A stretch of DNA of 64,000 bases from Neospora caninum Liverpool (taxonomy: Eukaryota > Apicomplexa > Conoidasida > Eucoccidiorida > Sarcocystidae). The position numbers were made by a program, and so were the translations under genes. The notes beneath the pieces were generated by a model. The model worked only from the letters and a program-made list of their open reading frames with translations, was not told where the DNA came from and did no database searches. The stretch covers positions 5,299,748-5,363,747 of the forward strand of contig NC_018397.1 in assembly GCF_000208865.1 (NCBI RefSeq), in the 5' to 3' direction. This document shows positions 25,699 through 39,802 of the stretch, one piece after another. The first letter of the stretch is position 1, and each line of letters begins with the position of its first letter.

Positions 25699-26601
25699 AG
25701 AGCAATCGGGAATGGAGAAGCCGGCCACACCACATTCCGCTATTATGTGGTTGTTGACTTCTGTGAACTTTGATGCTGGGCGAATCGGGCACCGCAAGGG
25801 CTATGCATCACAAAGGGAGACCCCAACCAGAGAACTGACTTCAGCTTATCAACTGTTTCTTATCAGATGAAGACCTGTCCGGATTTCGCGGGCCCAGGAG
25901 AAAGGCAATCGTAGTTTGTTGCCGAGTGCCACTGAGAACATGGTGTGAACTCACCAGAAGCACTGTAGCGTAGCATCGGTGGTGGCCTGTACTGTCAGTC
26001 AGCCGAGGCATATCCCAGTTTCTTCAAACGGAAGCAATGTATATTGCGAGCGCGCCGTATTCATCAGATCACGTCGCATGGTTGACTGGAAGCCTAGATG
26101 AGCACCGTTAGTTCCTGTTTTTTTGTCACGCCACTCTGTGACACGGGAGTCGCACCGTCGACCGCGGTTCAGTTGACCGCCAATTTTCGGGCACCAGTTG
26201 TTATTTGCCAGTTGGAAAGATTCGCTTTTGTATTTGCAAGCGTTTATGCATTGGCATCTGAACATGGATGCCAGCACTGGATAGTTCCCACATTGTATCC
26301 GATTTGCTTCCAGATTGCTTCCAGAACACGGCTAGTACACACCATCTGAAGTGCATGCGTCGAAGAATGGTAGGCAGGATTCCACTTTCCATCGCAGAGG
26401 GAAAATGAAGACGACTGGTCCCGCTGTGAAGCGACCTGGACATGGTCTGTTGCATTTCATCGGGAGCCAATCAGGGTGTCGTTACACTGTGTGCAACGGC
26501 CTCCCACGTTTCTTTGCAGCAAGAAGCACCGCATTTGGGCACCGTCACAGAACCCTGCGGCTGACAAGCGCTGGTCCTGAAACCATTGATACGAGAATAA
26601 A
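25699..26601. other. Spacer between helicase and secreted-protein gene
   Basis: About 0.9 kb, both flanking genes on the + strand. No exon with family similarity or good splice context was seen. It presumably contains the helicase 3' UTR and the promoter of the next gene. Confidence 0.5.
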
Positions 26602-28058
26602 ATGGAGAGAAAAATGATGTGCAGGTCCTCTTTGCGGCAGACCACCCTCTGTCTCGCCTTCTGTAGTGCAGTAGCTACTCTTTTCGCGTCGGGAGCAGAC
26701 AAGGTACATGAAATGGTGTCCGAGTCCCTAGATATGCTGCGACTCTTCTCAATTTGCAGCCGTTCGGTCGCTTCAGATTGAAGGCTCCACGGTTCCTTCA
26801 AAGTGTCGTAAGCTAGAATTGACCTTGCGAGCCCCCTGACATGGGCACACTGGGTCATGCCTGACTCAGAAGTACCTCGATGAGTCGCCTGACGGGATGC
26901 TTTCATGGACGAAGGACTTCCAGTATGTGCCCGCCAAGCCAGCGGAGCCGTTCGCACCGGACTCCCCCATTCATGTGCCGGAAAGCAATGCCATACAGGA
27001 GCAACTCAGGGGCCTCCACGAACAGGAGGTAATCTGACAGACGACTAAAATGGCATTCCTGACTACTAAGCGATACCTTGCAGAATGAACTGTTCCGGGC
27101 AGAAGAAAAAGGCCCCAAAAAACTTCCGGAGGGAGTTCGCGTGGCAAGTGGACTGGCTGTTGATGACACTGGCAACCAGTCTCAGGCCTATGGACTGGCA
27201 CCCGGAGAGATTACAATGCCAGGGACAGTCCCCCTCTGTCGCGCTTATTCAAATCCGGCCCTCTCTCTCACAGGTGTGTCGACACCATGGCGCCTTTATG
27301 TCTTGATCCGTCAATTAGCAACGCTTCTGGTCTTTCTTCAGACTGGGGCTCGCCTGCAAGGTGGTCTACGACAACGGAGTTCGGAATTGTTCGGTTGACT
27401 ACAAGTGGAGTGGCTCCCGGTAAGAGAGCCCAACTGTAGCTGCATGACCTAGGTCTATGTACCCCTCGTACAGTTTCTTCACCCACGACACTTTTCCTCC
27501 AAGACCATGCATGCAACGCAGCCGTTGTGTCTGCTAATATCCGGTGTGAAAATAACTCAGCGGCCGGTTTGGCATTTCGGGCAGAGAGTGACGCGAACAT
27601 GTACTCTGTCACAATCGACACTTCACGACAGGCAAGAGCTTTCAGTCAACCTTGTATCGGAGCTTCTACACAGCGGCATCGAAACACAGATGGTGTCACT
27701 CAACACGGTCGAAGACGGCAAACCTGCCGTGATTTCAGAAACTTTCATGTCTTACCTTCACCCCTACATGCGGCACGAATTGAAAATCGTGAGAACTTGG
27801 CCGCTTTCATGGCAGGGACGGGACGTCAGGAAAATTAGCTTCACTTTTAGGTTGACCATGGAAGGAGCGGAACGATTCAAGTCTACTTAGACCAGAACTT
27901 AGTTCTTACGCACTCAGCGCCGTACACCGGTAGGCCTAGATTGTATCTCCTACATCCTCCCTTCTCAGCCTCCTCATCTTTCTCCAGGTGTCGGCAATAC
28001 CGGTGTCCTGGTGACTAAGGGGCACGCATCATTTGATAACTTCCAGCTCCTACCGTGA
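26602..28058 (+). CDS. Small secreted protein with C-terminal ConA/LamG-like domain (frame conflict in exon 4)
   Basis: Seven exons: 26602-26703, 26870-27028, 27084-27273, 27342-27419, 27474-27788, 27851-27929 and 27988-28058; about 330 aa. Exon 1 codes for a signal peptide (core TTLCLAFCSAVATLFASG) after MERKMM; ATGs at 26614 and 26617 are alternatives. An acidic, Pro-rich linker follows. The last half reads as a jelly-roll lectin/glucanase-like fold: AAVVSANIRCENNSAAGLAF, then MYSVTID, then RHELKIVDHG, GTIQVYLDQNLVLT and KGHASFDNFQLLP. That series resembles the ConA-like modules of apicomplexan LCCL-type surface proteins. Within exon 4 the frame changes by one base between TIDTSRQ (about 27630) and LSVNLVSELLHSGIETQ, so the segment is one nucleotide too long. 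This could be a real frameshift or pseudogene, a sequence error, or an unusual intron. Introns are 54-68 nt except the first (166 nt). The protein should enter the secretory pathway; ligand unknown. Confidence 0.7.
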
Positions 28059-29002
28059 AAAAGTGAATAAAAAGGGTGTTACCCTTGTGGTTCAGTTAGA
28101 AAGAATTGTTTGTTGCGTCTACTCTTGGGAGGAGCAATCTGTCGCAAACAATTCAAGGTTATTCACGTATCCTCGCGAAAATACCAGCGACCGATGCGCT
28201 TGCTACTACTACTACTACTACTGCCGTCCTTCCAGCTGTTGTCGGTCCCGCCGCGCTTGTCCCACGGAACAGCATATGACGGGAAAGAGGGCCTCACCTA
28301 ATACACGACCCCTAAGTCTGACATTGTCGGTTCGCGCGTGCTCCGCGACAGAATCCATGCGAGGAAAGTGTGGACAGTTCAGCGGGAGACGACCACATAC
28401 AGCAGAGCTCATAGCTTCCGAGTTGAGTAGTGGTGCGGTTTCGTAACTAAAAAGCCGGATTTCACACAACACGACAGCGATGATAGGAGCATTTACGGGC
28501 AGCACTACCCGAGGACAGCAACAGCCAAGAATATCCACATCAATGCATGAGCGTTTTACGTGGAAGAACCCTCCACCTAGTATACTGACTATACGACAGA
28601 GTCAGTTGACCTGAAGTCAGAAGTTGAAAACGTGAGGTACGAAAGCGTAACTATCAAGCGGGAAATGCAGTAACACATGCTTGATGACAGAGACGCGCAG
28701 AACAGACAGGCAAGGTAAAAACCGGTTTATGAAACGGGTGGGCATGTCCGGTCCGCATTGCCCAGCTCAGGTCACTCCCGTCCCCTTCAGTCCCAGCGCG
28801 GATATCACCAGGTGCCCCGCTTTTTTTATTACCTGTCTCCGAAGGAAGACGTTGAAGCGAATACATCCACAGAAGACCGGCACCCTTTAAAAGAACGGGC
28901 AGCCGTGAAGAGCACCACAGCGGATAGAGAAACACCCCATCGTGGCAGGGCTCGGGGCCTCCCTCGAACAATCTCGAGACACCGCATCGGCGACGTTCTC
29001 GT
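28059..29002. other. Convergent intergenic spacer
   Basis: About 0.95 kb between the secreted-protein gene (+) and CCT (-), holding both 3' UTRs and a (CTA)n triplet repeat. No gene recognised. Confidence 0.5.
28202..28221. repeat. (CTA)n trinucleotide repeat
   Basis: About six tandem CTA/TAC units in the 3' spacer between the convergent secreted-protein and CCT genes. Confidence 0.85.
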
Positions 29003-30818
<1,816 letters not shown>

Positions 30819-32525
30819 TCCGTCTCTCGAACCGCGAAGATCCTGCAATGCAGATTCGCAAACGGAGCTCCCTGTTGTATAAAAACTCTTTGCTTTACGA
30901 AGGCATACAGGCTTGCAGACGTGGAACGGAAAACTGACAAGAGACACCCTAGCCTTCTCGCAATCCGTTCTCCGCGCTCGAATGACTGTGGCGACCGGCG
31001 ACTCGCCGTGCCCAGGAAACGAGGCGGCGAACAAGCGGCGAAGGTTTCCCCATGCACAGGACAACGTCCCGGTCCAAGGAGTAAACAGTTGGCGGAAGCG
31101 GGTGGGGAAAACAACAACGGGAAGCGAAAACCTTTCCAACGTGGCAAGACGGCGCGACCGCCGCTCTCTGTCTTGGGCGGCGCGCCGCAGGCCCACGCCG
31201 CTCTTGTCGCTGTTCTTTCCAGCACGCCCACACGAAAGCATCATGGAAGAGACAGAGCGGCCTCGCTTCCGGGAGAACGAAGGCCGCAGCGCTTCTATCT
31301 GCTTCATCAGGCCCCGTCGCTGCGGCGGCGCGCGTTTCGCAGGCGCGCGCGGCTTCCCCCTCAATGGGAGACTGTTCTGCTCTCTCCACGCACGCCGTGG
31401 TTTGCAGCGGTGTCTAAAATCCTCTGATTGCGCGCACATACCTCCATCGTTGTCTGTTGGGAACTTCACCGAGGAGCGAGGGCTATCCCTCCTCCCATGA
31501 ATGCTGGGTCGGTCAATCGAGAAAAAGACGCCAGGCGCGGGCCACAGGGTTCTGGCCCTCGAAAATGTTGACGACAAAGTGAAAGAACTAGAAACGAATT
31601 GCGGACGGGCAGTTGCCGGACTACAGATATCTTTCACTGGGGTTTCGGTTGCAAAAGACAGCTGAAGTGACCATCTGTCACCAGCTGCGGCACAGAAACA
31701 CGTCCTGCATGCAAACGAATGGAGAGGAACGCAAGAAAGGAAGAAGGCGAAAAATGTGCGTTTGCCAAAATGATACTGTCAAAATTTTAGCATTCCAGAA
31801 AGGGAGAGAGGCGCTAAGCGAAACGCCCTTCTTCGCGCTTTTGTCGCCAGCTGTGAAGTGCACGGGGAGCACCGCCCGAGATATCGGGGACCGAAAGACA
31901 GCGATGGCGTCGGGGTCATACCGTGCTTGACACAGAAAAGCGGTAACTTCTGGCCACTCAAAGCAAATGGAAAGTTTTTGTGTGCGACGTTCATGGCAAA
32001 GCACGGCCGAGGCGTCCAGAGACCCATCCCGCCCGTGCGAAACATGCGCCAAGGGGGGAAAAGCCGGGTAGCGCTGTGCTCGACATAGAAAAGACGTCTT
32101 TCCCCGCCTCGAAGAACACAAGACTGCTCTTAGCGCCAGGAATCGCCAGAGGCAGAGTGGCTTGCGAAACACCAAACCGATACGACATTTGCAGAAATAC
32201 GTTTCGGTCGGAAAGAACCTTTTCCATTCCTTGAAACGCGGTCCGTGCCACGACGAGTTGCGACAAGACCCCAGTATGCATCTGACCTGATGTGCTGTCT
32301 CCCAAAGACAACTGAAAGTTCTTCGCCGTTGCATTCCTCGCGGAATGGCGACATGCCCCAAGCTGCGTTCCTCTGAACCCATACTCATGGCGTTCGCCGG
32401 AGTACAAACGCCACTCTCATCTGTGCTTTTTTGCCTGTGACGTTGCTCGCGTTCCCAACAGAGATCTGCTCTCCTGCAGGATCCCTCCGCGGTTGCGTTT
32501 GTGGGAACCTCCCCGTCGCAGAACT
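30819..32525. other. Divergent intergenic region, CCT / unknown gene
   Basis: About 1.7 kb between start codons facing away from each other. It contains long open frames on the minus strand with no family similarity, which are typical for GC-rich 5' UTRs here. A possible CCT 5' UTR intron acceptor lies near 30841. No separate gene is supported. Confidence 0.5.
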
Positions 32526-35500
32526 ATGGACATTTCTCTGACAGGCCTTTTGGATGCGTCGGAAGAGAGAGGCGAACAGCAAGTAGGCGATGCTCGCTGG
32601 ATGAGGCAACTCCGCAAGGAGGAAACATCTCTCTCGCTGGCCTCTCCGACATGACCCGTGCAGAGTGCAACCGGCTGAACGCGCCGCGGGGCCACAGAAC
32701 TTCCTCCTCAGAGGCAGCTCCGTTTGCGGAAAACCCAGTTTGTGGGCAGGCGCTCTTTCTTTCTTCAAGCAACGGGCGTCCAAGGGCACATCCGGCAGCC
32801 GCGCAGCCGGGAGTTTGCTCTTGTCGGTTGTCGAGAAGGGGAGGCTCGAAACCCGAATCAAATGGCTCGGCAGTTCCGGCTTGAGAATCGAGTTCTGAGA
32901 CTGCGTCTGCATAGAAACCACCGCCCGTTCAGTCTCAGTTTGTCGCTTCCGTGGGGTGTCTGATCTTGCCTCCGGGCGTCTCGAGTTTTTCGATACGCCG
33001 ACCGACGCCAGGCCAGTGTCGCCTCCAGGGACACCCACGAGTGGAAACTGCCTGTCGACGGATCTGCCGCGTTTTTTGTTTGGTCGCCTGTCTCCCTTTT
33101 GAGGGAACTTGACGCCCCCCACTCTGCGCTGTGACCTGTTTGTGGTGACGCGCAGGATGGCGGCGCCGATCCCTCCGACTCGATTGTTTCCGCGATCGGC
33201 AGCAGCTTCGCGGACCTGAACCACATGATAGGCGACCAGCTGAACCAGGACTTTGAGATCGCGAACTTGCTTCCCTAGTAAGGAGCTGCGTGTACAGGTT
33301 TCGCCAACAACCGTTTCCGTAGGGGGGAACTCGGGCGCTCCAGAGCCGACCGGCTTTCGGGACAGAGACACGGCCGAAAAAGGCGCAAAACTAGGGCTCG
33401 GCGCCGCCAGAGACCACGCGACGCGTGTCTGTTGCCTTCGCGCAGAGGCGCCGCGCGACATTCTGTCCCGGTGTCTGTTTTTGCAGCGGAAAGTTCATCA
33501 GCGACATGCTCGGCCTCGCTGTCGGATACTACTCCTTCGAGACTTCCTGCAGGGGAGGCGAGTCGTATTTGGTCAACACCGTCCCCGCACCGATACGCTC
33601 GCTCCCTCCGAACCCGTTCACTGGCAACTTGAAGGACAAAGAATGCCGTGAGTGTTTCACACGTCTGGGCTTCGGGGCTCTTCCTTGCCGAACGGAGCGG
33701 CCTCGGCGTGCGCATCAGCTGTGTGGTTCTCTCCTCGGGACCGGCGGACAGCGAACCCGACTCTCCGTTTTTTCCCTCGAACGACGACCGTGGATTTAAG
33801 CCTTGCGCGTGTCCCTCCGAAAAACGGGAGGGTATACCGGCGAGGCCCGTGCCACGGGGGAAAGCCGCTGCCGAGAGCAAACTCTTTGGGGATCCGTTGT
33901 CGAGGACGACGCAGATGTGTGGAGCGGGCGCGTGCCTGCCTCTGCAAGCTCGACTGGGAGACACTGAAACGCTCAGTTTTTCTCCAGGCGCCTTCGCTGC
34001 TTGAGAACGAATGGGAAGACTCGCCACACAAGGGCTGACGGCAGAGTTGGGAACGTCTCTCCTTCACTTTTAAAGCGTGACTTGAAAGAAAGGAACTGCC
34101 TTTCTGTGGATGTCTCGTGAGCAGTGCTGGAGTGCATAAGCGCGATGAACACCGAGGAGGACGAGCTCAGAAGGAAAGATCTCTACGCGCGTTTCTGCAG
34201 CGAACACCGAAACTGCGTCTCGCCGAAGGAACTTTTCCTCTGCGCCGCGCGACACAACCGCGATATTCAACAGCTGCTTGCCACGATTGATGACGAGATC
34301 GGTGAGCTTTCCTCTGCTTTCTGGCCCGTCTGGGATGCTTCACCCCTATGTGCGACTCACGTTTGCTTGTCGGGACACGCGATAGCCTGTGTTCTGCAAG
34401 ACTTTGGGATTGGCGGGCGGGAATGCCTGCGTCTCTAGAGCTTTCGACACGCACTTCACTAACAGTATCAGGCTGGTCGGACGCCTCTGGAAAGTCCAGC
34501 GACTCTGCCACACTTGGTTGGTCCGCGGCGGGTGAAGACGGCCTTTGTGTCTGTGAACGCGCTGGGTCATTTATCTCTGTTCCTATAGAACTCAGGACGG
34601 GGATTGGCCTCCATGCATCTCTGCTGAATTCCAGCGGGCAGACAGCAGGGCTCTATTGTTTGGGGGGAGGCGACAGCCACCCATTCGAAGGAGTCGAGAG
34701 GCCGGGGGTGCGCCGTTTCTTCCTTTCTCCAGCGGGAAAAAAGCCGTCTTTCCCAGCGCACATCCGTCGGCGGGGCTTCCAGCGCCGCTGTGGCAAGACG
34801 AGTTGGTATGCAGCTGTGCTGTTTCTTGTGTCCGCGGGTTTGTGCTTTCGTTGAATAGAGAAGCCGCAAGAGTACAAACTGAAGCCGATTTTCAAGACGC
34901 GCGCAGGTCGACCGTCCGAAGTTCCGGAGGATGCGAATCAACTGGAACAACTGTTGGTGGCGTTGAACAAAGGACACGGTAAGGAAGTGAGGACAAAGGC
35001 AAACGGAAAGTGTGTGGGGAGGCGCTCTCTTCAACGCGTAGGAAGGGATCCTGGCTTCGCGTATCGACCACACCGCGCCGGAGCCTCGGAGGTGGTATGC
35101 TCATGTGGAAGAAATTGCGTGTTCTTTCTTGGGGGAAATTGCGTTTTTCTCGACCGGGGCGCCTCTGGGGTCGCGCGAACTCTCTGGAGTCTTGCGGAGT
35201 CTTGTGTCCCCATGTTCGCAATGCATTCAGGCATCGTGACGCCAGGAACGAAAATCTGATGCGCTCGTCTCCCTCGCCGGCAGCTTGCCGGGAGGAGCCT
35301 GGCGGGAACTCCCTGCGAACGACGAGGCCTTTGTGCGGATAGCCCTTCTCCCCTAAGAACTTGACGCTCTGAACTGCAATGCTGTCGGCGCATCTCAAGC
35401 GAAGGCAATTGAGGACGGCAGTCTCACTTCCCCGTTGCCGTTGTTGCTTGCATCCATTCCATCGACACGGCTTTCGAGTGCGTTCAGTCACAGGTCCGAG

Positions 35501-37360
35501 CACGGGCCCTCAGATGGAATGAGAACGGCACTTGCTTCTTCCGTTAGCACGTCGCCAGACTCTCTTTCCGAAAGTCGCCTGTCAAACAGCCCGAGCTCTT
35601 GGTTCGGACGAAACGCCTGTGGCCGTAGCGTAGGGTGGTCGACGGAAGACACGCCCACGTTTGATGCAGTGGTCAAACAGAAGGGATGACCAGCGACGCA
35701 AGTGGAGCCGTATCTTGCACTGTTTTGGCGGGTTGTTGTCCATAACCCCTGTCACTTCGTAACCGGTTATTTCGTCCGTATAGTGGCACAGACACGGGGC
35801 ACCCGGGGGCGAGTCTTCTCCATGAAATTTCAGACAGCAGCGAAAAAAATTGCACGCGTATGCCCGGGAAAGAGCCCCATCGAGCCTGGAGGACGGGGGA
35901 TCGTTTCACGTTTTGAGGCGGCCGAGAGTTCCAGTACCCTGTCGCCAGCGGAGAAATGTTGATTCCACCTCCGCCTGAACTAGTTAGAGTGGCGCGCTGC
36001 GCCGCGCGCGGGTGAGTCTAGACATGCTATCGTGTTTAGACTATTCCCGAGTTTCTCCGATCCGTTCTAAATGAAGTATTCTTGTCGCTGACCAGAAGTC
36101 GTGCCCACCGGAGGCGTTCACGCTCCCTTGCAGGCGCTGCAAAAAACGCTCAAAAGACCCTGGGAAGGGGATGTGACTGTGAAAGCGGCAGCACTCAAGG
36201 CGAGAAACCTCTTTTCGTCGCATGCGTGTTTTTCCACACGCGATCAGGAGTCCCGTTCAGTGAGGAGTTCCCCGAGGAAAGCGAAGGTACAGTGTGTGTG
36301 TGTGTGTGTGCGGCCGTGGTCCCGTCGCCGGTGGCTACTCGGGGAAGGGAGCTTGTCTGCTACGAGTTGAAAAGTGCGAACCATGTCCGATGCACGTGGA
36401 CTCCCCGTGCATCTCCTCGTTGTGGCGGTGCTGTTTCTCGAAGACGGAGATGTGCTGGAGCCTTGAACTCGAGGTGACACGCACACCTATGCGCCTGGGA
36501 AGAGAGTTTCCGGGGGGTGAGAAAGTGTGACACAACGCGAAGCCGGCTAGTGCGCCCTCAAACCACCGCGAAGACACAAAGACTCTCATGCGTAAGACGT
36601 GACAAGGGAACGTTTAATTTTTCGCTGGAGGGGCGGCTCCGTCTGCCGAAATTCATTGCCGTGTCGGCTGAGGCTGGGAGAGTCCCGTTGGGCACAGAGT
36701 GCTACTGGAGAGGACAGCTCCTCAGGCACTAATGCAGTCATTGCCGCAGCACAGAAATCAAAGGTCGGGGGATTCTGGCACAGCGTTTTGGAGAATGCCT
36801 GCAAACCTCGATCACGCTACCAGACGACAAACCGGATGTCTGTTCGGTCTTCACAGAATTTTCCGTACAAACCTTTCAAAAAGCAATCGAGGGGGGCGAC
36901 GGAGGCGATCTCCACAACAGGAGTCGTTTCACTGGTTTCAGTATCTCCGCAGGGTCGATTTTTTTGCAGCCTATTGGCCTGGGAAACTTGAAGCAGGCCT
37001 CGGGTCGCGTTCAAGGCTTTCAAGCGGAGCCTCGAGAAGGCATGCAGTTTTCGCGGAGCTCGTAGGACGAGACGGAAAACACACCGTGAAACTTCCTTCA
37101 ACAGTTCCGGCTGCAGAGATGTGGTCACGACTGGATTCCCAGCGAGACAAAATGAACCATTCGCTCGCGCATGCAAAATTCAGGCGGAAGACCGCAGTGT
37201 GCAGGCATGTGTGTAGCGCAAGGCCCCGTTGCCCAAAGAGCTCCAGTTCATGGCTCTGAAACAGTTGTGCGCATGCAGCTCTTTGGCCCCGATTCGAGGA
37301 TACGTTGCGCCTTTTCAGGCCGGCGGAAAGCAGCCCATTTTCGAGTCTCCTGATTTGTAA
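32526..37360 (+). CDS. Unrecognised multi-exon protein
   Basis: Model of nine exons with matching phases: 32526-32582, 33156-33277, 33487-33647, 34125-34301, 34859-34978, 36096-36286, 36784-37061, 37117-37210 and 37319-37360; 413 aa. The family is not recognised. The first five exons are the most protein-like: it starts MDISLTGLLDASEERGEQQ, followed by SIVSAIGSSFADLNHMIGDQ, FISDMLGLAVGYYSFETSC, LLECISAMNTEEDELRRKDL and a Cys/His-containing stretch (FCSEHRNCVSP, FLCAARHNRDIQQLL). The later exons are Ser/Arg rich (exon 6) or mixed (ITLPDDKPDVCSVFTEFSVQ in exon 7), and the last codes for KQPIFESPDL. No signal peptide or membrane segment is evident. Intron 5 (34979-36095) has an open Ser-rich frame at about 35435-35689 that could be an extra exon. 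Donors and acceptors of exons 6-9 are weaker than those of exons 1-5, so the 3' half is tentative. Confidence 0.55.
36290..36311. repeat. (GT)n microsatellite
   Basis: GT run of about 10 units, immediately downstream of the exon 6 donor of the unknown gene. Confidence 0.85.
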
Positions 37361-38518
37361 AGAGACTTCCAGGTTGTGGCGTCATCGAGGCGGGACTCGT
37401 CGTTCCCGCGGTGTCTTCCGGTTCTTCGGCAGAGCCTGCGGCCGGTGAGTTGTGACAACTGCCCTCGCCGCAAAAAGCCGTTCATGCATCTTGCGGTTCT
37501 TTGCTTGTCCAGGGGGGAGACGCAGGCTCACGAACTACCGGCGGAAGTCTGCAGGGACGGGGATGGAAGCTGAACGGAGTTGACGGGAGCGTTCACGGGC
37601 ATGCACGCGGCGTTCGTAAATAAACACGGCCCAGCGCAAGACGACCTGTGAAAGAAGAGTACACAAGACAGACGCGGAAGCCGCCCCGACTGCCAAACAC
37701 AGAGCGCCTTGTTTTCCCTCATTTTTTAGGAAAGAACGGGGAAAAACATACGCCCCTGCGGGAACCAGGAACAGACAGCCGGCGCGCCTCAATGAACCCG
37801 TGCAACAAAACGTCCGAGTTCATATCCCTCTTACCCGGTCCTTTTTCTCGCGGATTAAATCCCTCCTTCCCTGTGTGCTTTTTTTTGTGTGGGCCGGAGC
37901 AGGCGCCGGAGCTTCTGATTCCCCCGACGGATCTGCCGAAACCCGCCGGCGCCTGAGGGTTCGAGTGCCGTCGTCCAAATGACAGACTTCCAGGTCTAGC
38001 AGAGCCTTTCAGGTGCGCCATGTGCGGGGTATGGAAGACATTCCTGAGGAAGTACCGATCACCCGGGTTGTGGCGGATAGATGGGAAACTGTGAAAGGTT
38101 TCCCTCATTTCCCTCTTCGTCTCACACCACAGCGCAGACCGCGAATGGCCGAAATATCGAGACTCGCCGCATCTCCGTCGATTTTTGCCGGCGAAACTCG
38201 CTTATCCGTCGGCAGCCTCTCCTGCACGCGGCGACTTCAGCGTAGTGTCTGCCTTGGAGACGCGTATGCGCCAACTTTTTTGTGCCGACCGGCGTGACGT
38301 CCCAGCGCCTTGCGGAAGCTCCCGCCCCTGCGGCAAGTCTCGACTGCAGATGGAAACAGAGTGACTTCACTCGTTTCAACCGCGCTTGGATACAATGCCT
38401 CTGTGCCTGTTTCCTCTCTGCGCAGCTCTACTCTGCCACTTTTTCGCTAACGGCTTGGACATTCCGTTTTGAAACGAGAGGCTGAGTTCTTGTCTCCGGC
38501 GCCTCGTTCCTGAGCAGG
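37361..38518. other. Spacer between unknown gene and mL43-like gene
   Basis: About 1.15 kb with both neighbours on the + strand. Open frames are short and have no family similarity. It should contain the 3' UTR of the upstream gene and the promoter of the next one. Confidence 0.5.
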
Positions 38519-39802
38519 ATGCCGAAATACGACCTTTTCAAACCGCTGGACTTCCTGGCCTGCGTCAAGAATGTCCATGTGGCGTACCACCCGGGAAGAC
38601 CGCGCTCCGAAGTGTGTCGCCAACTGATTCACCTCATGAAGTCCGAATCCGTCAAAAAGAAGTTCCCTACTCTCCAGGCGTCTTACCAGCTTCTCGGGTG
38701 AGAGCTCGACTGAGGGGACGCGTCTAGAAAGGAGGTTGGAACGTTTCCCTAGAGACACCGTCGTGTGGCGAAAAAGTCTTCTCCAGCAAGAGAAAGAACC
38801 GTGCGACGCCAGCCGCGTGGTGTTCCCTCCACATTTTGCGAAATGTGTACTCAGGTACAACGCGCCGTCAATCATAAAGATCGAGTTGATAAACGGAAAG
38901 AAACACGAGTGAGTCCCCGCCCCCGCCTCTCCTCGGTCCGGCTCGGAGCGCAGGTTTTTGCATTCGGGAGTTCTCTCGACTGAAAACTCAGCGAAAAAAT
39001 ACGTTTCTGTTTCAGAGTGAAATTCGTGAGTCCAAGCGAAAAAGCGCCCGATTCTCTCACCGCCAAGGCCTCTCCCCAGTCGGGGACGTCCCCTCGTACA
39101 CGAGTTTTTCGGGGCGTCCTGTGGTCCTCTCGCGTTCGTCTCTCTAAATTTTGTGCTTCACAAAGAACTGTGGAGAAGAGCTCGAGGAAAACGTAGCGTC
39201 AACAGACCATGCGCCTTCACTTCCCTTGCGCCTGGGCACAGCAGGTGTAACAAGCGCCTTCTCGAGGCCGCGTGCTCCGTCGCTTCCGAACTCACGCCGA
39301 ACCGGGAACCCCTGGCGAGAAGACGGTTACAGTGACACGATGGCGGTGTCTTCGCTGTTGTCGCGTGCAGGTTTCATGCGGAACACTTTAGTTTGCGGGA
39401 GATGCAGATGCGATTTGACAAAGACCAGTTCGAAGGTACGGCACACAGTGGAAGACAGCCAAGGCGATGCTGCTCCGCTGTTTGCATTCATGTGCGAGAC
39501 TGCGTGTGTGCTACGCAAAGCCGTTCGCTAAATGCTTGGAGGGAACGGGATGAACGTTGCCTCCCCGTATCTCGTGACGCAAGTGGGGGAAAGCTCGTGA
39601 CATACGCCGCTGGCGACGCGTGTCTGCGCATTTGAGAGCCAAGTTTGCATTTCCGAAAAGATCCTTTTGTAGGAAGATCCTTTTCTCTCTATGTCCCCTC
39701 GGGTTTCGCCTCTTCTTCGCTCCGGCGTGCCTCCCTTCAGCCTATCTCGAGTACATGAAGAGCCAGTCCGTCGAGGCCAAGCCTGGAGACGACGACCTCT
39801 GA
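38519..39802 (+). CDS. Mitoribosomal mL43-like (L51/S25/CI-B8 thioredoxin-fold) protein
   Basis: Four exons: 38519-38697, 38855-38908, 39371-39435 and 39741-39802; 119 aa, phases 2/2/1. It starts MPKYDLFKPLDFLACVKNVH. The pattern fits the L51/S25/CI-B8 domain shared by mL43 and complex I NDUFA2: a first strand (LACVKNVHVAYHPG), a Gly/Arg turn with a helix (RPRSEVCRQLIHLM), a second strand after KKKFPTLQASYQ, then PSIIKIELINGKKHE, comparable to the P.L.A.Y.NG motif, and a final helix (LREMQMRFDKDQFEAYLEYM). Length is typical for mL43. In the mitoribosome mL43 is a large-subunit protein; a complex I role is unlikely in coccidia, which lack canonical complex I. No clear mitochondrial presequence is visible. 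Assignment rests on pattern only, so moderate confidence. Confidence 0.6.

Noticed and set aside
32385..33461. Long (358-codon) minus-strand open frame
   Set aside because: It overlaps exons 1 and 2 of the + strand gene in antisense, has Arg/Pro/Ser-rich composition typical of GC-rich shadow frames, and has no family similarity.
35435..35689. Ser-rich open frame in intron 5 of the unknown gene
   Set aside because: Could be an exon, but no acceptor/donor pair keeps phase 1 on both sides convincingly; left out of the model and noted there.
39016..39025. 10-nt candidate microexon in the mL43-like gene
   Set aside because: It has good splice sites but its inclusion puts the next exon out of frame.
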